Shown one piece after another: positions 54,621 to 63,370 of a stretch of DNA of 64,000 nucleotides. This DNA comes from Candidatus Gastranaerophilales bacterium (lineage in GTDB: Bacteria > Cyanobacteriota > Vampirovibrionia > Gastranaerophilales > Gastranaerophilaceae), in contig CANQJT010000004.1 of assembly GCA_947624325.1 (NCBI GenBank), forward strand, positions 1 to 64,000, in the 5' to 3' direction. Position numbers and translations under genes: made by a program. Position 1 is the stretch's first letter. Every line of letters begins with the position of its first letter. The notes beneath the pieces were generated by a model. The model did no database searches. It was not told where the DNA came from and worked only from the letters and a program-made list of their open reading frames with translations.

Positions 54621-55490
54621 TTATACTTCTTGTTCAATCGTTTCAACAGGTTTATTAACAACCACTTGCGGGAAGGGTATTTCAATTCCTTCTTTTTCAA
54701 ATCGTTCTTTTACCATTTGATTAAATTTTCTTTTTATCATCCACTGTTCGTGCGGAGTTGTTTTCATTCTGCACAATATTTCAATTGAAGAATCATAAAA
54801 TTCGTTTAAACCGAAAACTTCTATATCAGAAAGTACAAATTTTGAATACTCCTGCATTGACCTGAGTTCATTTCCTAATTCTTTTAATACGTGTATTGCG
54901 TGCGTTATATTTGTCTTATATGCAACATTTATATGAAACAAAGGCATGGAAAAATCTTTTGTTTGGTTAATAATAGTATCAATCTGCCCGTTTCTTAAGA
55001 AATGAACATCACCGTTAAAAGTTCTTATGATAATCATTGTCAGAGTAACTTTTTCAACCGTTCCCGTGGAATTATTAATTGTAACGAAGTCACCGACACG
55101 AACCTGACCTGTAAGTATTATGGAAAGTCCAGTAAATAAATCTTCCACAAACTTTTTACCGCCAAAGCCGACTGCAACACCTAAAACACCTGCTGTTGCA
55201 AGTATCGGTTTCATATCAATTCCGAAATTTTCCAGAATGTTTGTTGTAAAAAATAACACCAATAAAGCATCTACAAGATAAATCCCAAGCTGTCTTATTG
55301 TTGAATATTGTTTTCTTGTTTCAGGGTGAGAAATTTTTGAAATTATTTTTTCAAAAAATAGCTGTAATGCTTTATTTATAACTCGCATAGCGATTACAAA
55401 AAGTATAAGCTCTAATATTGATTTACCGATTAAAAATAAATTTATCTTAGCTACGTGCTGAGTTAATATTTGTTTTAAAACTGAATCCAC
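54621..55490 (-). CDS. mscS: Small-conductance mechanosensitive channel
   Basis: The 289-residue protein has three membrane helices, with the pore-lining Gly/Ala helix ILATAGVLGVAVGFGGKKFVEDLFTGL, then the beta domain (GDFVTINNSTGTVEKVT) and alpha/beta C-terminus, as in E. coli MscS. It opens under osmotic down-shock. Confidence 0.92.
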   Translation of the reverse strand: MDSVLKQILTQHVAKINLFLIGKSILELILFVIAMRVINKALQLFFEKIISKISHPETRKQYSTIRQLGIYLVDALLVLFFTTNILENFGIDMKPILATAGVLGVAVGFGGKKFVEDLFTGLSIILTGQVRVGDFVTINNSTGTVEKVTLTMIIIRTFNGDVHFLRNGQIDTIINQTKDFSMPLFHINVAYKTNITHAIHVLKELGNELRSMQEYSKFVLSDIEVFGLNEFYDSSIEILCRMKTTPHEQWMIKRKFNQMVKERFEKEGIEIPFPQVVVNKPVETIEQEV

Positions 55491-55544
55491 GGTTTTCTCC
55501 TTTTCTTATATTTATTATTATAATAAAAAAATAAATCAATTACC

Positions 55545-56129
55545 TTAATGGAGTTTTTCGCCCCATTCGGGATAATAATAAATAATAACCGTATCCTTTG
55601 GTGTGATTTTTGCATTTCCGCCAAGTATAAAATTAGTTAAAGACCCGACCCCGGGGATTGGTGTCAGCGCCCATTTGATAGGATATACCATTAATGATAA
55701 ATTTAATCCTTTTTTTATATAAATCCCTTTTAACTTGTTTTTATCAATTCCGTTTATATTAAAATTATCAATAATTATACACCCCGGAATTCCGTTCATG
55801 CCTTTCGTATTATAGATTGCAACATTAGCATTAATAATTGCGCCTTTATTTATTAAAACTCTGTTTTTATATTTTACATTTTCTTTTACAACAAATTTTA
55901 AAGGCTGAAAATCATATATTTCGTCTTTTTTTGTTGAAATGGTTTCCGTAATATTAAGTCTTATCGGAATTTTTTCAACAGCCTCATAATTATAGTTTAA
56001 ATTTTGTATCGGAGCTGAAATTTCAACATCCTTTAACAATTCATCCATATATTCATCGGTAACAATATCGGCAAACGCAAAAGAATGAATAAAAAGAAAA
56101 GATATTATGATAAATATTATTCTATTCAT
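55545..56129 (-). CDS. Secreted hypothetical protein
   Basis: The 194-residue protein has a signal peptide (FLFIHSFAFAD). A beta-rich middle (KNRVLINKGAIINANVAIYN) recalls the domain in the secreted protein at 20594-21646. ATG 56129 is preferred over an upstream TTG at 56135. It overlaps the preceding gene by 8 bp, so the two are probably cotranslated. Function unknown. Confidence 0.55.
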   Translation of the reverse strand: MNRIIFIIISFLFIHSFAFADIVTDEYMDELLKDVEISAPIQNLNYNYEAVEKIPIRLNITETISTKKDEIYDFQPLKFVVKENVKYKNRVLINKGAIINANVAIYNTKGMNGIPGCIIIDNFNINGIDKNKLKGIYIKKGLNLSLMVYPIKWALTPIPGVGSLTNFILGGNAKITPKDTVIIYYYPEWGEKLH

Positions 56130-56829
56130 AATCAACAGCCTTTTTTGAGCCTGATTTTACTTTATCATACAGTTTTTTCCTGTTAGCTGCCGAGGTTAAA
56201 AGGAAGTTTTGATATGCTTCATTTTGAATATATTCATTGTTTTTTAAATAAATCGGGTATTTAGTATAAATATATTCATAAATATTAGCTAATCTTTTAG
56301 AGGTCAAATTAGTTCTTGCAAACTTATCATACCGTTTTTGAGGATATGATTTATTTATATATGTAATAAGCCCGAGAGGGTTAAATCCTGCGTTAACCAT
56401 AAAATCAACTGCTCTTTTATCAAAGAAAATTTCAAATTTTTTAGGGGCGCATTTAACCTGAACCGATGCGACCATTCCCTTCCAAACACCTGAATATGAT
56501 TCTGCTGTTTTACATATTTCCCTTGCGAGAAATGCAGCTATTTCATCGTCATTTGCAGCAAACTGCAAGGATTTTTCATATGCTATAATCTGCCTTTTTG
56601 TAAGCCCCGGCTCTAAGTTAATCTTACTGTTTTTACTTTCATATACAAAAATCATCCTTACATCGATTTTATTTGCATTTAAAAGTTTTAAACCGATATC
56701 GCTTACCTTATTTTGTATATACATATCATTAATTATTTGATTTTGCGCTGTATCTACAGCCTCAGACGGCATCATGATTCCAAAAATAAACAACACAAAT
56801 ATAAATAAGCTCTCAACTATCTTTTTCAT
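56122..56829 (-). CDS. Secreted M48-peptidase-like pseudoenzyme
   Basis: The 235-residue protein has a signal peptide (FIFGIMMPSEAV). The fold pattern of M48 peptidases is visible (AANDDEIAAFLAREICK, FFDKRAVDFMVNAGFNPLGLI), but the HExxH motif reads AREICK, so the zinc site is lost. Probably a non-catalytic binding protein. It is cotranscribed with the secreted gene at 55545. Confidence 0.6.
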   Translation of the reverse strand: MKKIVESLFIFVLFIFGIMMPSEAVDTAQNQIINDMYIQNKVSDIGLKLLNANKIDVRMIFVYESKNSKINLEPGLTKRQIIAYEKSLQFAANDDEIAAFLAREICKTAESYSGVWKGMVASVQVKCAPKKFEIFFDKRAVDFMVNAGFNPLGLITYINKSYPQKRYDKFARTNLTSKRLANIYEYIYTKYPIYLKNNEYIQNEAYQNFLLTSAANRKKLYDKVKSGSKKAVDYE

Positions 56830-56880
56830 ACTTACTTCCTAACTATAAATACTATTATAAACTTGAAGAATAATTTATTC

Positions 56881-56912
56881 AAAAAAAACGAACTGTTTTT
56901 TACAGTTCGTTT
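56881..56912 (-). terminator. Intrinsic terminator of the cupin gene
   Basis: AAACGAACTGT (56886-56896) pairs with ACAGTTCGTTT (56902-56912). On the minus strand a run of T follows directly. It lies 9 bp after the cupin stop. Confidence 0.9.
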
Positions 56913-56920
56913 CAATTAAT

Positions 56921-57289
56921 TTATATTTTTATAAGTAAAAAAGTTGTATCTTTTAATGCTTTAACGGAGTGAAGAACATCTTTTTCAAATAAAAAAATTT
57001 GACCTTTTTTAAGTTTATATTTTTTAGTATCGTTATTATCTTCATCAGGTAAATCACATCCGCATGCCTGACAAGTACATGTATCATTAACGGGAAAATT
57101 CATTTCAAGTTCACCGTCTGTTATATAGATACAAACATTTGTATGCGACATATGAGGTTCAAGCATTTGATTTTTCTTTAAAGCAACTAATTTTAAATGC
57201 GCTCCGTTATTTTCCAATAAGTCTACAATTTCTCTGTCAGATTCTTTTAAATCTATTAAATCTTCTATTTCAAGAGTTTTATAAAGCAT
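56921..57289 (-). CDS. Small cupin-domain protein
   Basis: The 122-residue protein has cupin motifs: LEPHMSHTNVCIYITDGELE (metal-binding His residues) and a C-terminal FLFEKDVLHSVKAL. An insertion with CTCQACGC may bind metal. ATG 57289 follows AAAGGAG, so the upstream in-frame ATG at 57304 is rejected. Function unknown; small-molecule sensing or binding is possible. Confidence 0.75.
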   Translation of the reverse strand: MLYKTLEIEDLIDLKESDREIVDLLENNGAHLKLVALKKNQMLEPHMSHTNVCIYITDGELEMNFPVNDTCTCQACGCDLPDEDNNDTKKYKLKKGQIFLFEKDVLHSVKALKDTTFLLIKI

Positions 57290-57378
57290 ATTATCTCCTT
57301 TCACTTCATTTAAGTGTATTTAAAGATTAAATTATAATTATCCCCGAACAGATTATATCTTTTGAATTATCTTTTAGC

Positions 57379-57408
57379 TTGAAAAATAAATTTTCGCATA
57401 TGTATAAT
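57379..57408 (+). promoter_or_regulatory. Promoter of the tandem paralog operon
   Basis: TTGAAA (57379-57384) and TATAAT (57403-57408) with an 18-bp spacer, 20 bp before the first ATG at 57429. No other good promoter was seen before the next three copies, so all four are probably on one transcript. Confidence 0.65.
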
Positions 57409-57428
57409 AAACTCAAAAAGGAATTAAA

Positions 57429-58925
57429 ATGGAAGAATATTTAAAGAATAAAAATTTTAAATGCTTAATGTGGGTTTTTATAATAATTTCAATAGTCCAC
57501 GTTATATATGCAGCAGTGACAATGAGGGGAATGTACGAAGACGGTGCATTCTATATGCTTGATCAATTAAACAGCTACTCCAACGGTATATTTAAAATAT
57601 CAAATGATTTCTCTCATCCGAGATTTTGTATTATGTTACTTTTGGACTTACCTTCAATGTTTGCTTTTTGGGTGCTGCATATACATAATAAATTTGCATT
57701 AATGATGATTTTTAGCTGTTCTTTGTTTCTTTTGCCCTTATTAGCTTTATGGTGGAACTATGTCCTGACTAAAAAAACAAAAAGACTTGATATTTTTTAT
57801 TGGTCTTTATTCTCATATTCTTTAATTATTATTACTTTCTCTATTTTTTCAGTAGTTGAATGTATTTTAGGAAGTATGCTCCACTTTGTATTATGGAATT
57901 ATTTGGCAGGAAAACTTGAATATAACAAAAAAGATTTAATATTAATTACTTTTCTTATTATAGTTATGTTTGGTACTTTTGAATATGTAATTATTCTCGG
58001 CTTAATTTTCTTTATCGCTTCACTATTGTATGCTAAACAAGAAGAAAATATTAAAAACAAAGCGGTCAAACTATATATAGGCATAGGGGCTCTTGGAGCT
58101 TCTATTTTTAACTTAATTTTTGCACTAAATGTACCCGGAGAAAAAGAAGAAATCACAAGATTTTTTATTGAAGGGTATAACTATTTACCGCATCTTTTAG
58201 AATTAAATTCTTCCATAAGTATCATAACTTTAATAATATTATTGGGTTTAATATTTAATAAAAAATCCATAGCATTAAAATCTATAATAATATTTTCATT
58301 AATATATATTCTCAATTTTATCAGATTGATTAATACAAGCTTATCTTCTGTTTCACCAATGTGGGAACAGCATATAAGAACCGTGCCTTGTTTTAGTATT
58401 CCTCTAATTTTTATTGTAATTTTCTTGTTTGATATACTCAAAAAAGAACAAAATTATATTAAATTAACAAACTATATTTGTATAGTTCTAATGTGCGGAA
58501 TAATGCAAACCGCTTGGCAGTTAGTTGATACATACTATTGGGATAAAAATATTCAATATATGAAATCTGAGCTGAACAAAACTCAGGATTTATTATACAT
58601 TCCGTCTGACCATGAAGAGATTTCAAGCTTTTTTAATCCTGCCTTAAGAAGATATATCTGGCATGGTGTTTTTACATCAACAAGTATTCTTTTTTCTGAA
58701 AGTTATGAGCAAAAAACATTATTATTAAACTATGATGAACCCATAGATGGCGGAAACGGAAGTTACAGAGAATTTTTATATATACCAAAAAATAATCCGG
58801 ATATGATTGCAATCCCTTGGGGCTGGTTTAATATAAAAAACAAATTTTGGGATTTAACAAAATGTGCGGATGCCCTGAAAAAATATGATATAGAACATAA
58901 TATAGAAAGTAAATTTAATGAATGA
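57429..58925 (+). CDS. Tandem polytopic membrane protein, copy 1 (GT-C-like?)
   Basis: The 498-residue protein has about ten predicted membrane helices. MRGMYEDGAFYML (residues 32-44), an acidic loop after the first helix, and HPRF in the first external loop recall the catalytic-loop acidic residues of GT-C glycosyltransferases. IHNKFALMMIFSCS and the C-terminal AIPWGW..IKN.FWDLTKCA are shared by all four copies. It has no G run (LAGKLEYNKK at that site). Its stop overlaps the copy 2 start by 8 bp. No characterised family was recognised. Confidence 0.6.
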   Translation: MEEYLKNKNFKCLMWVFIIISIVHVIYAAVTMRGMYEDGAFYMLDQLNSYSNGIFKISNDFSHPRFCIMLLLDLPSMFAFWVLHIHNKFALMMIFSCSLFLLPLLALWWNYVLTKKTKRLDIFYWSLFSYSLIIITFSIFSVVECILGSMLHFVLWNYLAGKLEYNKKDLILITFLIIVMFGTFEYVIILGLIFFIASLLYAKQEENIKNKAVKLYIGIGALGASIFNLIFALNVPGEKEEITRFFIEGYNYLPHLLELNSSISIITLIILLGLIFNKKSIALKSIIIFSLIYILNFIRLINTSLSSVSPMWEQHIRTVPCFSIPLIFIVIFLFDILKKEQNYIKLTNYICIVLMCGIMQTAWQLVDTYYWDKNIQYMKSELNKTQDLLYIPSDHEEISSFFNPALRRYIWHGVFTSTSILFSESYEQKTLLLNYDEPIDGGNGSYREFLYIPKNNPDMIAIPWGWFNIKNKFWDLTKCADALKKYDIEHNIESKFNE

Positions 58926-60414
58926 TTTTTTAAATAATAAATGTTTTAAAATCTTAATTTTATTATTTATATTAATATCTATAATTCATATTATATATGC
59001 AACAATAACGATGCGAGGGATGTACTTAGACGGGGCATTCTATATGCTTAATCAATTAGACAGCTTCTCTATGGGAATTATTAAAATATCCCATGATATA
59101 TCTCATCCCAGATTTTTTATAATGACCCTACTACAAATTCCGACAATTCTTTCTTATTTTATTTTAAAGATACATAATAAATTTGCACTAATGATGATTT
59201 TTAGTTGTTCTATATTCCTTTTGCCCTTATTAGTTTTATCGTGGAACTATCTTCTTACTAAAAGGACTCAAAGATTTGATATTTTCTTCTTCTCGTTATT
59301 TTCTTATTGCGGAATAATAACCGTTTATTTAATATACGGAATTGTTGAATCTATATTAGGCTGTATGCTTAATTGTATTTTATGGAATTATTTAGCTGCA
59401 AAAATAAACTATACTAAGAAAGATTCAATTATAATTGCATTTTTAACTATACTATTGTATCAAACATTTGAATATATTATTTATATAGGTATAATTTTCT
59501 TTATTGCATCAATTATGTATGCAAAAAGAGAAACAAATCTTAAAAACAAAATAACAAAATTTTTAATAGGAATAGGCTCACTTGGAGCATCAATATATAA
59601 TTTATTTTTCATAATAAAAGTACCGGGCGAATATAGTGAAATTATAAGATTTTTTAAAGAAAGTTATTTTTATTTTTCACATATAACAAACCTCAATATT
59701 TCAACAAGTATAATTACATTAATATTTCTAATTTTTATAGCATTAAAAAAAGAATCAACAGGAATAAAAACAATTTTCTTATTTTCTTTAATTTGTATTA
59801 TTAATTTTGTAAGATTATTAGTATCATTAAAAACATCTATATCACCATTATATGAAAGTTCCTTTCGGACATTGATTTGTTATGCTTTTCCGATAATGAT
59901 AATAATAACTTGTATTTTAGATTTTAAGCAAAAGGAACAAAACCTAATTAAAATTAAAAATTTGATATGTATAGTATTAATATGCGGTATATTTCAAACT
60001 GCTTGGCAGATAGTTAATACATATTATTGGGATAAAAATATTCAATATATGAAATCAGAATTGAATAAAACTCAAGATTTATTATATATTCCCTCTGAAC
60101 ATGAAGATATATCGGGAAATATAAATCCTGAATTAAGACGATATATACCATACTGCTGTTATGCAACAATGAGTATATTATTTTCTGATACATACGAACA
60201 AAAAACATTATTATTAAATTATGACGAAGAAAGAGATCAAATTAATTTATCTTACAGAGAATCATTATTTGTTCCCAAGAAAAATAAAGAATTTATAGCA
60301 ATCCCTTGGGGCTGGTATAATATTAAAAATGAATTTTGGGATTTAACAAAATGTGCGGAAGCACTGAAGAAATATGATATAGAACATAATATAGAAAGTA
60401 AATATAATGAATGA
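58918..60414 (+). CDS. Tandem polytopic membrane protein, copy 2
   Basis: The 498-residue protein shares MRGMYLDGAFYML, HPRF, IHNKFALMMIFSCS and the conserved C-terminal AIPWGWYNIKNEFWDL block with the other copies, but the DNA is the most divergent of the four. There is no G run. The segment after about residue 225 differs strongly from the others. The gene overlaps copies 1 and 3 by 8 bp. Confidence 0.6.
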   Translation: MNDFLNNKCFKILILLFILISIIHIIYATITMRGMYLDGAFYMLNQLDSFSMGIIKISHDISHPRFFIMTLLQIPTILSYFILKIHNKFALMMIFSCSIFLLPLLVLSWNYLLTKRTQRFDIFFFSLFSYCGIITVYLIYGIVESILGCMLNCILWNYLAAKINYTKKDSIIIAFLTILLYQTFEYIIYIGIIFFIASIMYAKRETNLKNKITKFLIGIGSLGASIYNLFFIIKVPGEYSEIIRFFKESYFYFSHITNLNISTSIITLIFLIFIALKKESTGIKTIFLFSLICIINFVRLLVSLKTSISPLYESSFRTLICYAFPIMIIITCILDFKQKEQNLIKIKNLICIVLICGIFQTAWQIVNTYYWDKNIQYMKSELNKTQDLLYIPSEHEDISGNINPELRRYIPYCCYATMSILFSDTYEQKTLLLNYDEERDQINLSYRESLFVPKKNKEFIAIPWGWYNIKNEFWDLTKCAEALKKYDIEHNIESKYNE

Positions 60415-61870
60415 ATTTTTAAATAATAAAATATATAAATTTTTGATGTGGTTTTTTATAATAATTTCAATAGTCCACGTTATATATGCAACAGTAACAA
60501 TGAGAGGAATGTATATGGATGGTGCCCATTACATGTTAAACGAATTAAACAATTATTCAAACGGCATATTAAGATTTTCATTTGATATAACACATCCCAG
60601 ATTCTTTATTTTGGCATTATTAGAATTACCATCAATGATAGCTTTTTTTGGGTTACATATACATAATAAATTCGCATTGATGATGATTTTTAGTTGTTCT
60701 ATGTTCCTTTTGCCCTTATTAGCTTTATGGTGGAACTATGTCCTGACTAAAAGAACAAAAAGACTTGATATTTTTTATTGGTCTTTATTTTCATATTCTC
60801 TAATTATTATTACTTTCTCTATTTATTCTATTGTTGAATGTATTTTAGGAAGCATGCTCCACTTTGTATTATGGAACTATTTGGCAATGGGGGGGGGGAG
60901 TAAATATAACAAAAGAGATATAGCTTTAATTACTTTTCTTATTATAGTTATGTTTGGAACATATGAATATGTAATTATTCTCGGCATAATTTTCTTTATC
61001 GCAGCATTAATGTATGCTAAACGGGAAGAAAATATTAAAAATAAAGCTGTTAAATTATATATAGGTATAGGTGCTCTTGGGACTTCTATTTTTGACTTAA
61101 TTTTTGTACTGAATGTACCCGGAGAAAAAGGAGAGTTTTTAAGATATATAAATGAATTGTATATTAATATACCCAATTTATTTAATTTAAATCTTTCAAT
61201 AAGCTTTTTAACCTTGCTATTATTATTTTTATTGATATTTATACAAAAAAATTTAAATAATAAATTTTTAATTTTTACAATTTTTTTATTTGTTATAAAT
61301 TTTACATCTCTTTGTAATAAATTATATTTTTCTCTATATCCTTTAGGAGAACAATCTCTTAGAGTAATTGCTTGTTTTGCACTTCCTATAATTTTTACAA
61401 TAATATTAATATTTGATATACTCAAAAAAGAACAAAATTATATTAAATTAACAAACTATATTTGTATAGTTTTAATGTGCGGAATATTTCAAACCGCTTG
61501 GCAATTGATTGATACATACCATTGGGATAAAAATATTCAATATATGAAATTTGAGCTTAATAAAACTGAAGATTTTTTATATATTGCTCCTGAACATGAA
61601 GAAATATCAAGTTATTACAATCCAAAGTTTAGAAGATATATTGCAGACTGGGTATTAACTGCAACAAGTATATTATTTTCTGAAAGTTATGAACAAAAAG
61701 CATTACTTATATTATATGGTACATATATTCCTAAAGATAATAAAGATATACTTGCAATTCCTTGGGGTTGGTATAATATTAAAAATGAATTTTGGGATTT
61801 AACAAAATGTGCAGAAACACTGAATAATTACAATATAGAACATAATATAGAAAGTAAATATAATGAATGA
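60407..61870 (+). CDS. Tandem polytopic membrane protein, copy 3, with a 10-G run
   Basis: The 487-residue protein has the same architecture (MRGMYMDGAHYML, HPRF, IHNKFALMM). Ten G at 60889-60898 encode M-Gly-Gly-Gly from residue 161 in a loop. One G more gives TAG-type termination at once (GAG TAA), and one less reaches TAG within eight codons, so slippage would truncate it. The gene is currently in frame. The 5' end (137 bp) and a 3' block (116 bp) are identical to copy 4. Confidence 0.65.
   Translation: MNEFLNNKIYKFLMWFFIIISIVHVIYATVTMRGMYMDGAHYMLNELNNYSNGILRFSFDITHPRFFILALLELPSMIAFFGLHIHNKFALMMIFSCSMFLLPLLALWWNYVLTKRTKRLDIFYWSLFSYSLIIITFSIYSIVECILGSMLHFVLWNYLAMGGGSKYNKRDIALITFLIIVMFGTYEYVIILGIIFFIAALMYAKREENIKNKAVKLYIGIGALGTSIFDLIFVLNVPGEKGEFLRYINELYINIPNLFNLNLSISFLTLLLLFLLIFIQKNLNNKFLIFTIFLFVINFTSLCNKLYFSLYPLGEQSLRVIACFALPIIFTIILIFDILKKEQNYIKLTNYICIVLMCGIFQTAWQLIDTYHWDKNIQYMKFELNKTEDFLYIAPEHEEISSYYNPKFRRYIADWVLTATSILFSESYEQKALLILYGTYIPKDNKDILAIPWGWYNIKNEFWDLTKCAETLNNYNIEHNIESKYNE
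60889..60898 (+). repeat. Poly-G run in copy 3
   Basis: Ten consecutive G in an AT-rich coding sequence, in frame, in a loop at residues 161-164. A typical contingency-tract length. Confidence 0.9.
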
Positions 61871-63350
61871 ATTTTTAAATAATAAAATATATAAATTTTT
61901 GATGTGGTTTTTTATAATAATTTCAATAGTCCACGTTATATATGCAACAGTAACAATGAGAGGAATGTACTTAGACGGGGCTTTTTATATTCTTGATCAA
62001 TTAAATAGGTACTCTAATGGAATATATACTATAACTTCTTGTTCAGATCACCCCAGATTTTTTATATTGACATTACTACAATCACCATCAATTATAGCAT
62101 ATTCTATTTTACATATACATAATAAATTCGCATTAATGATGATTTTTAGCTGTTCTATGTTCCTTTTGCCCTTATTAGCTCTATGGTGGAACTATGTCCT
62201 GATTAAAAAAACAAAAAGACTTGATATTTTTTATTGGTCTTTATTTTCATATTCTTTAATTATTATTACTTTCTCTATTTTTTCCATAGTTGAATGTATT
62301 TTAGGAAGTATGCTCCACTTTGTATTATGGAATTATTTGGCAATGGGGGGGGGTAAATATAACAAAAGAGATATAGCTTTAATTACTTTTCTTATTATAG
62401 TTATGTTTGGTACTTTTGAATATGTAATTATTCTCGGCTTAATTTTCTTTATCGCTTCACTATTGTATGCTAAACAAGAAGAAAATATTAAAAACAAAGC
62501 GGTCAAACTATATATAGGCATAGGGGCTCTTGGAGCTTCTATTTTTAACTTAATTTTTGTACTAAATGTACCAAATGAAAAATGGGAAATTATAAGATTT
62601 TTTAATGAAATTTATGTTACACTTCCTCATATATTTAATATAAATTTTTCAATAAGTTTGATTACAATACTAATGCTTTGTATATTAATATATAAAAAAA
62701 GAAAAATTGATTTTAAATTAACTTTATTGTTTATTTCTTTATTTATCTTGAATTTTATACGAATTTTATATTGTATTTCAACCTCTTTAAATCCAATGTA
62801 TGAACAAGCTCTAAGAGTAATTGCTTGTTTTGCACTTCCTATAATTTTTACAATAATATTAATATTTGATATACTCAAAAAAGAACAAAATTATATTAAA
62901 TTAACAAACTATATTTGTATAGTTTTAATATGCGGAATATTTCAAACCGCTTGGCAGTTGGTTGATACATACTATTGGAATAAAAATATTCAATATATGA
63001 AATCTGAGCTTAATAAAACTCAAGATTTATTATACATTCCGTCTGAACATGAAGAAATATCAAGTTTATATAATTCTAACTTAAGAAGATATATATGGCA
63101 CAGAATGTATGCAGCAACAAGTATAGTTTTTTCTGAAAGCTATGAACAAAAAACATTGCTGGTAAATTATGATTATAATTATGAGCCAATGCAGGGACAT
63201 CATAGAGAATATTTATATGTCGTTGATAATACAACTATAGCAATACCTTGGGAAAAATTTAATATTAAAAATAAATTTTGGGATTTAACAAAATGTGCGG
63301 ATGCACTCCAAAAGTATGATATAGAACACAATATTAACCAAGATAAATAA
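61863..63350 (+). CDS. Tandem polytopic membrane protein, copy 4, with a 9-G run
   Basis: The 495-residue protein shares MRGMYLDGAFYIL, HPRF and the IHNKFALMM block. Nine G at 62345-62353 occupy the same codon position as in copy 3, and a shift of one base either way gives a stop within eight codons. The DNA is a mosaic: identical to copy 3 at the 5' end, identical to copy 1 over 181 bp in the middle, and identical to copy 3 near the 3' end. tilS follows after 20 bp. Confidence 0.65.
   Translation: MNEFLNNKIYKFLMWFFIIISIVHVIYATVTMRGMYLDGAFYILDQLNRYSNGIYTITSCSDHPRFFILTLLQSPSIIAYSILHIHNKFALMMIFSCSMFLLPLLALWWNYVLIKKTKRLDIFYWSLFSYSLIIITFSIFSIVECILGSMLHFVLWNYLAMGGGKYNKRDIALITFLIIVMFGTFEYVIILGLIFFIASLLYAKQEENIKNKAVKLYIGIGALGASIFNLIFVLNVPNEKWEIIRFFNEIYVTLPHIFNINFSISLITILMLCILIYKKRKIDFKLTLLFISLFILNFIRILYCISTSLNPMYEQALRVIACFALPIIFTIILIFDILKKEQNYIKLTNYICIVLICGIFQTAWQLVDTYYWNKNIQYMKSELNKTQDLLYIPSEHEEISSLYNSNLRRYIWHRMYAATSIVFSESYEQKTLLVNYDYNYEPMQGHHREYLYVVDNTTIAIPWEKFNIKNKFWDLTKCADALQKYDIEHNINQDK
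62345..62353 (+). repeat. Poly-G run in copy 4
   Basis: Nine consecutive G, in frame at residue 161, aligned with the run in copy 3. One extra G creates an immediate TAA. Confidence 0.9.
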
Positions 63351-63370
63351 AAATCTGATATAATAAAAGA

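Noticed and set aside
60877-62521. Minus-strand frames across the tandem paralogs
   Set aside because: They recur in each copy only because the plus-strand genes are similar; no ribosome sites or domains support them.
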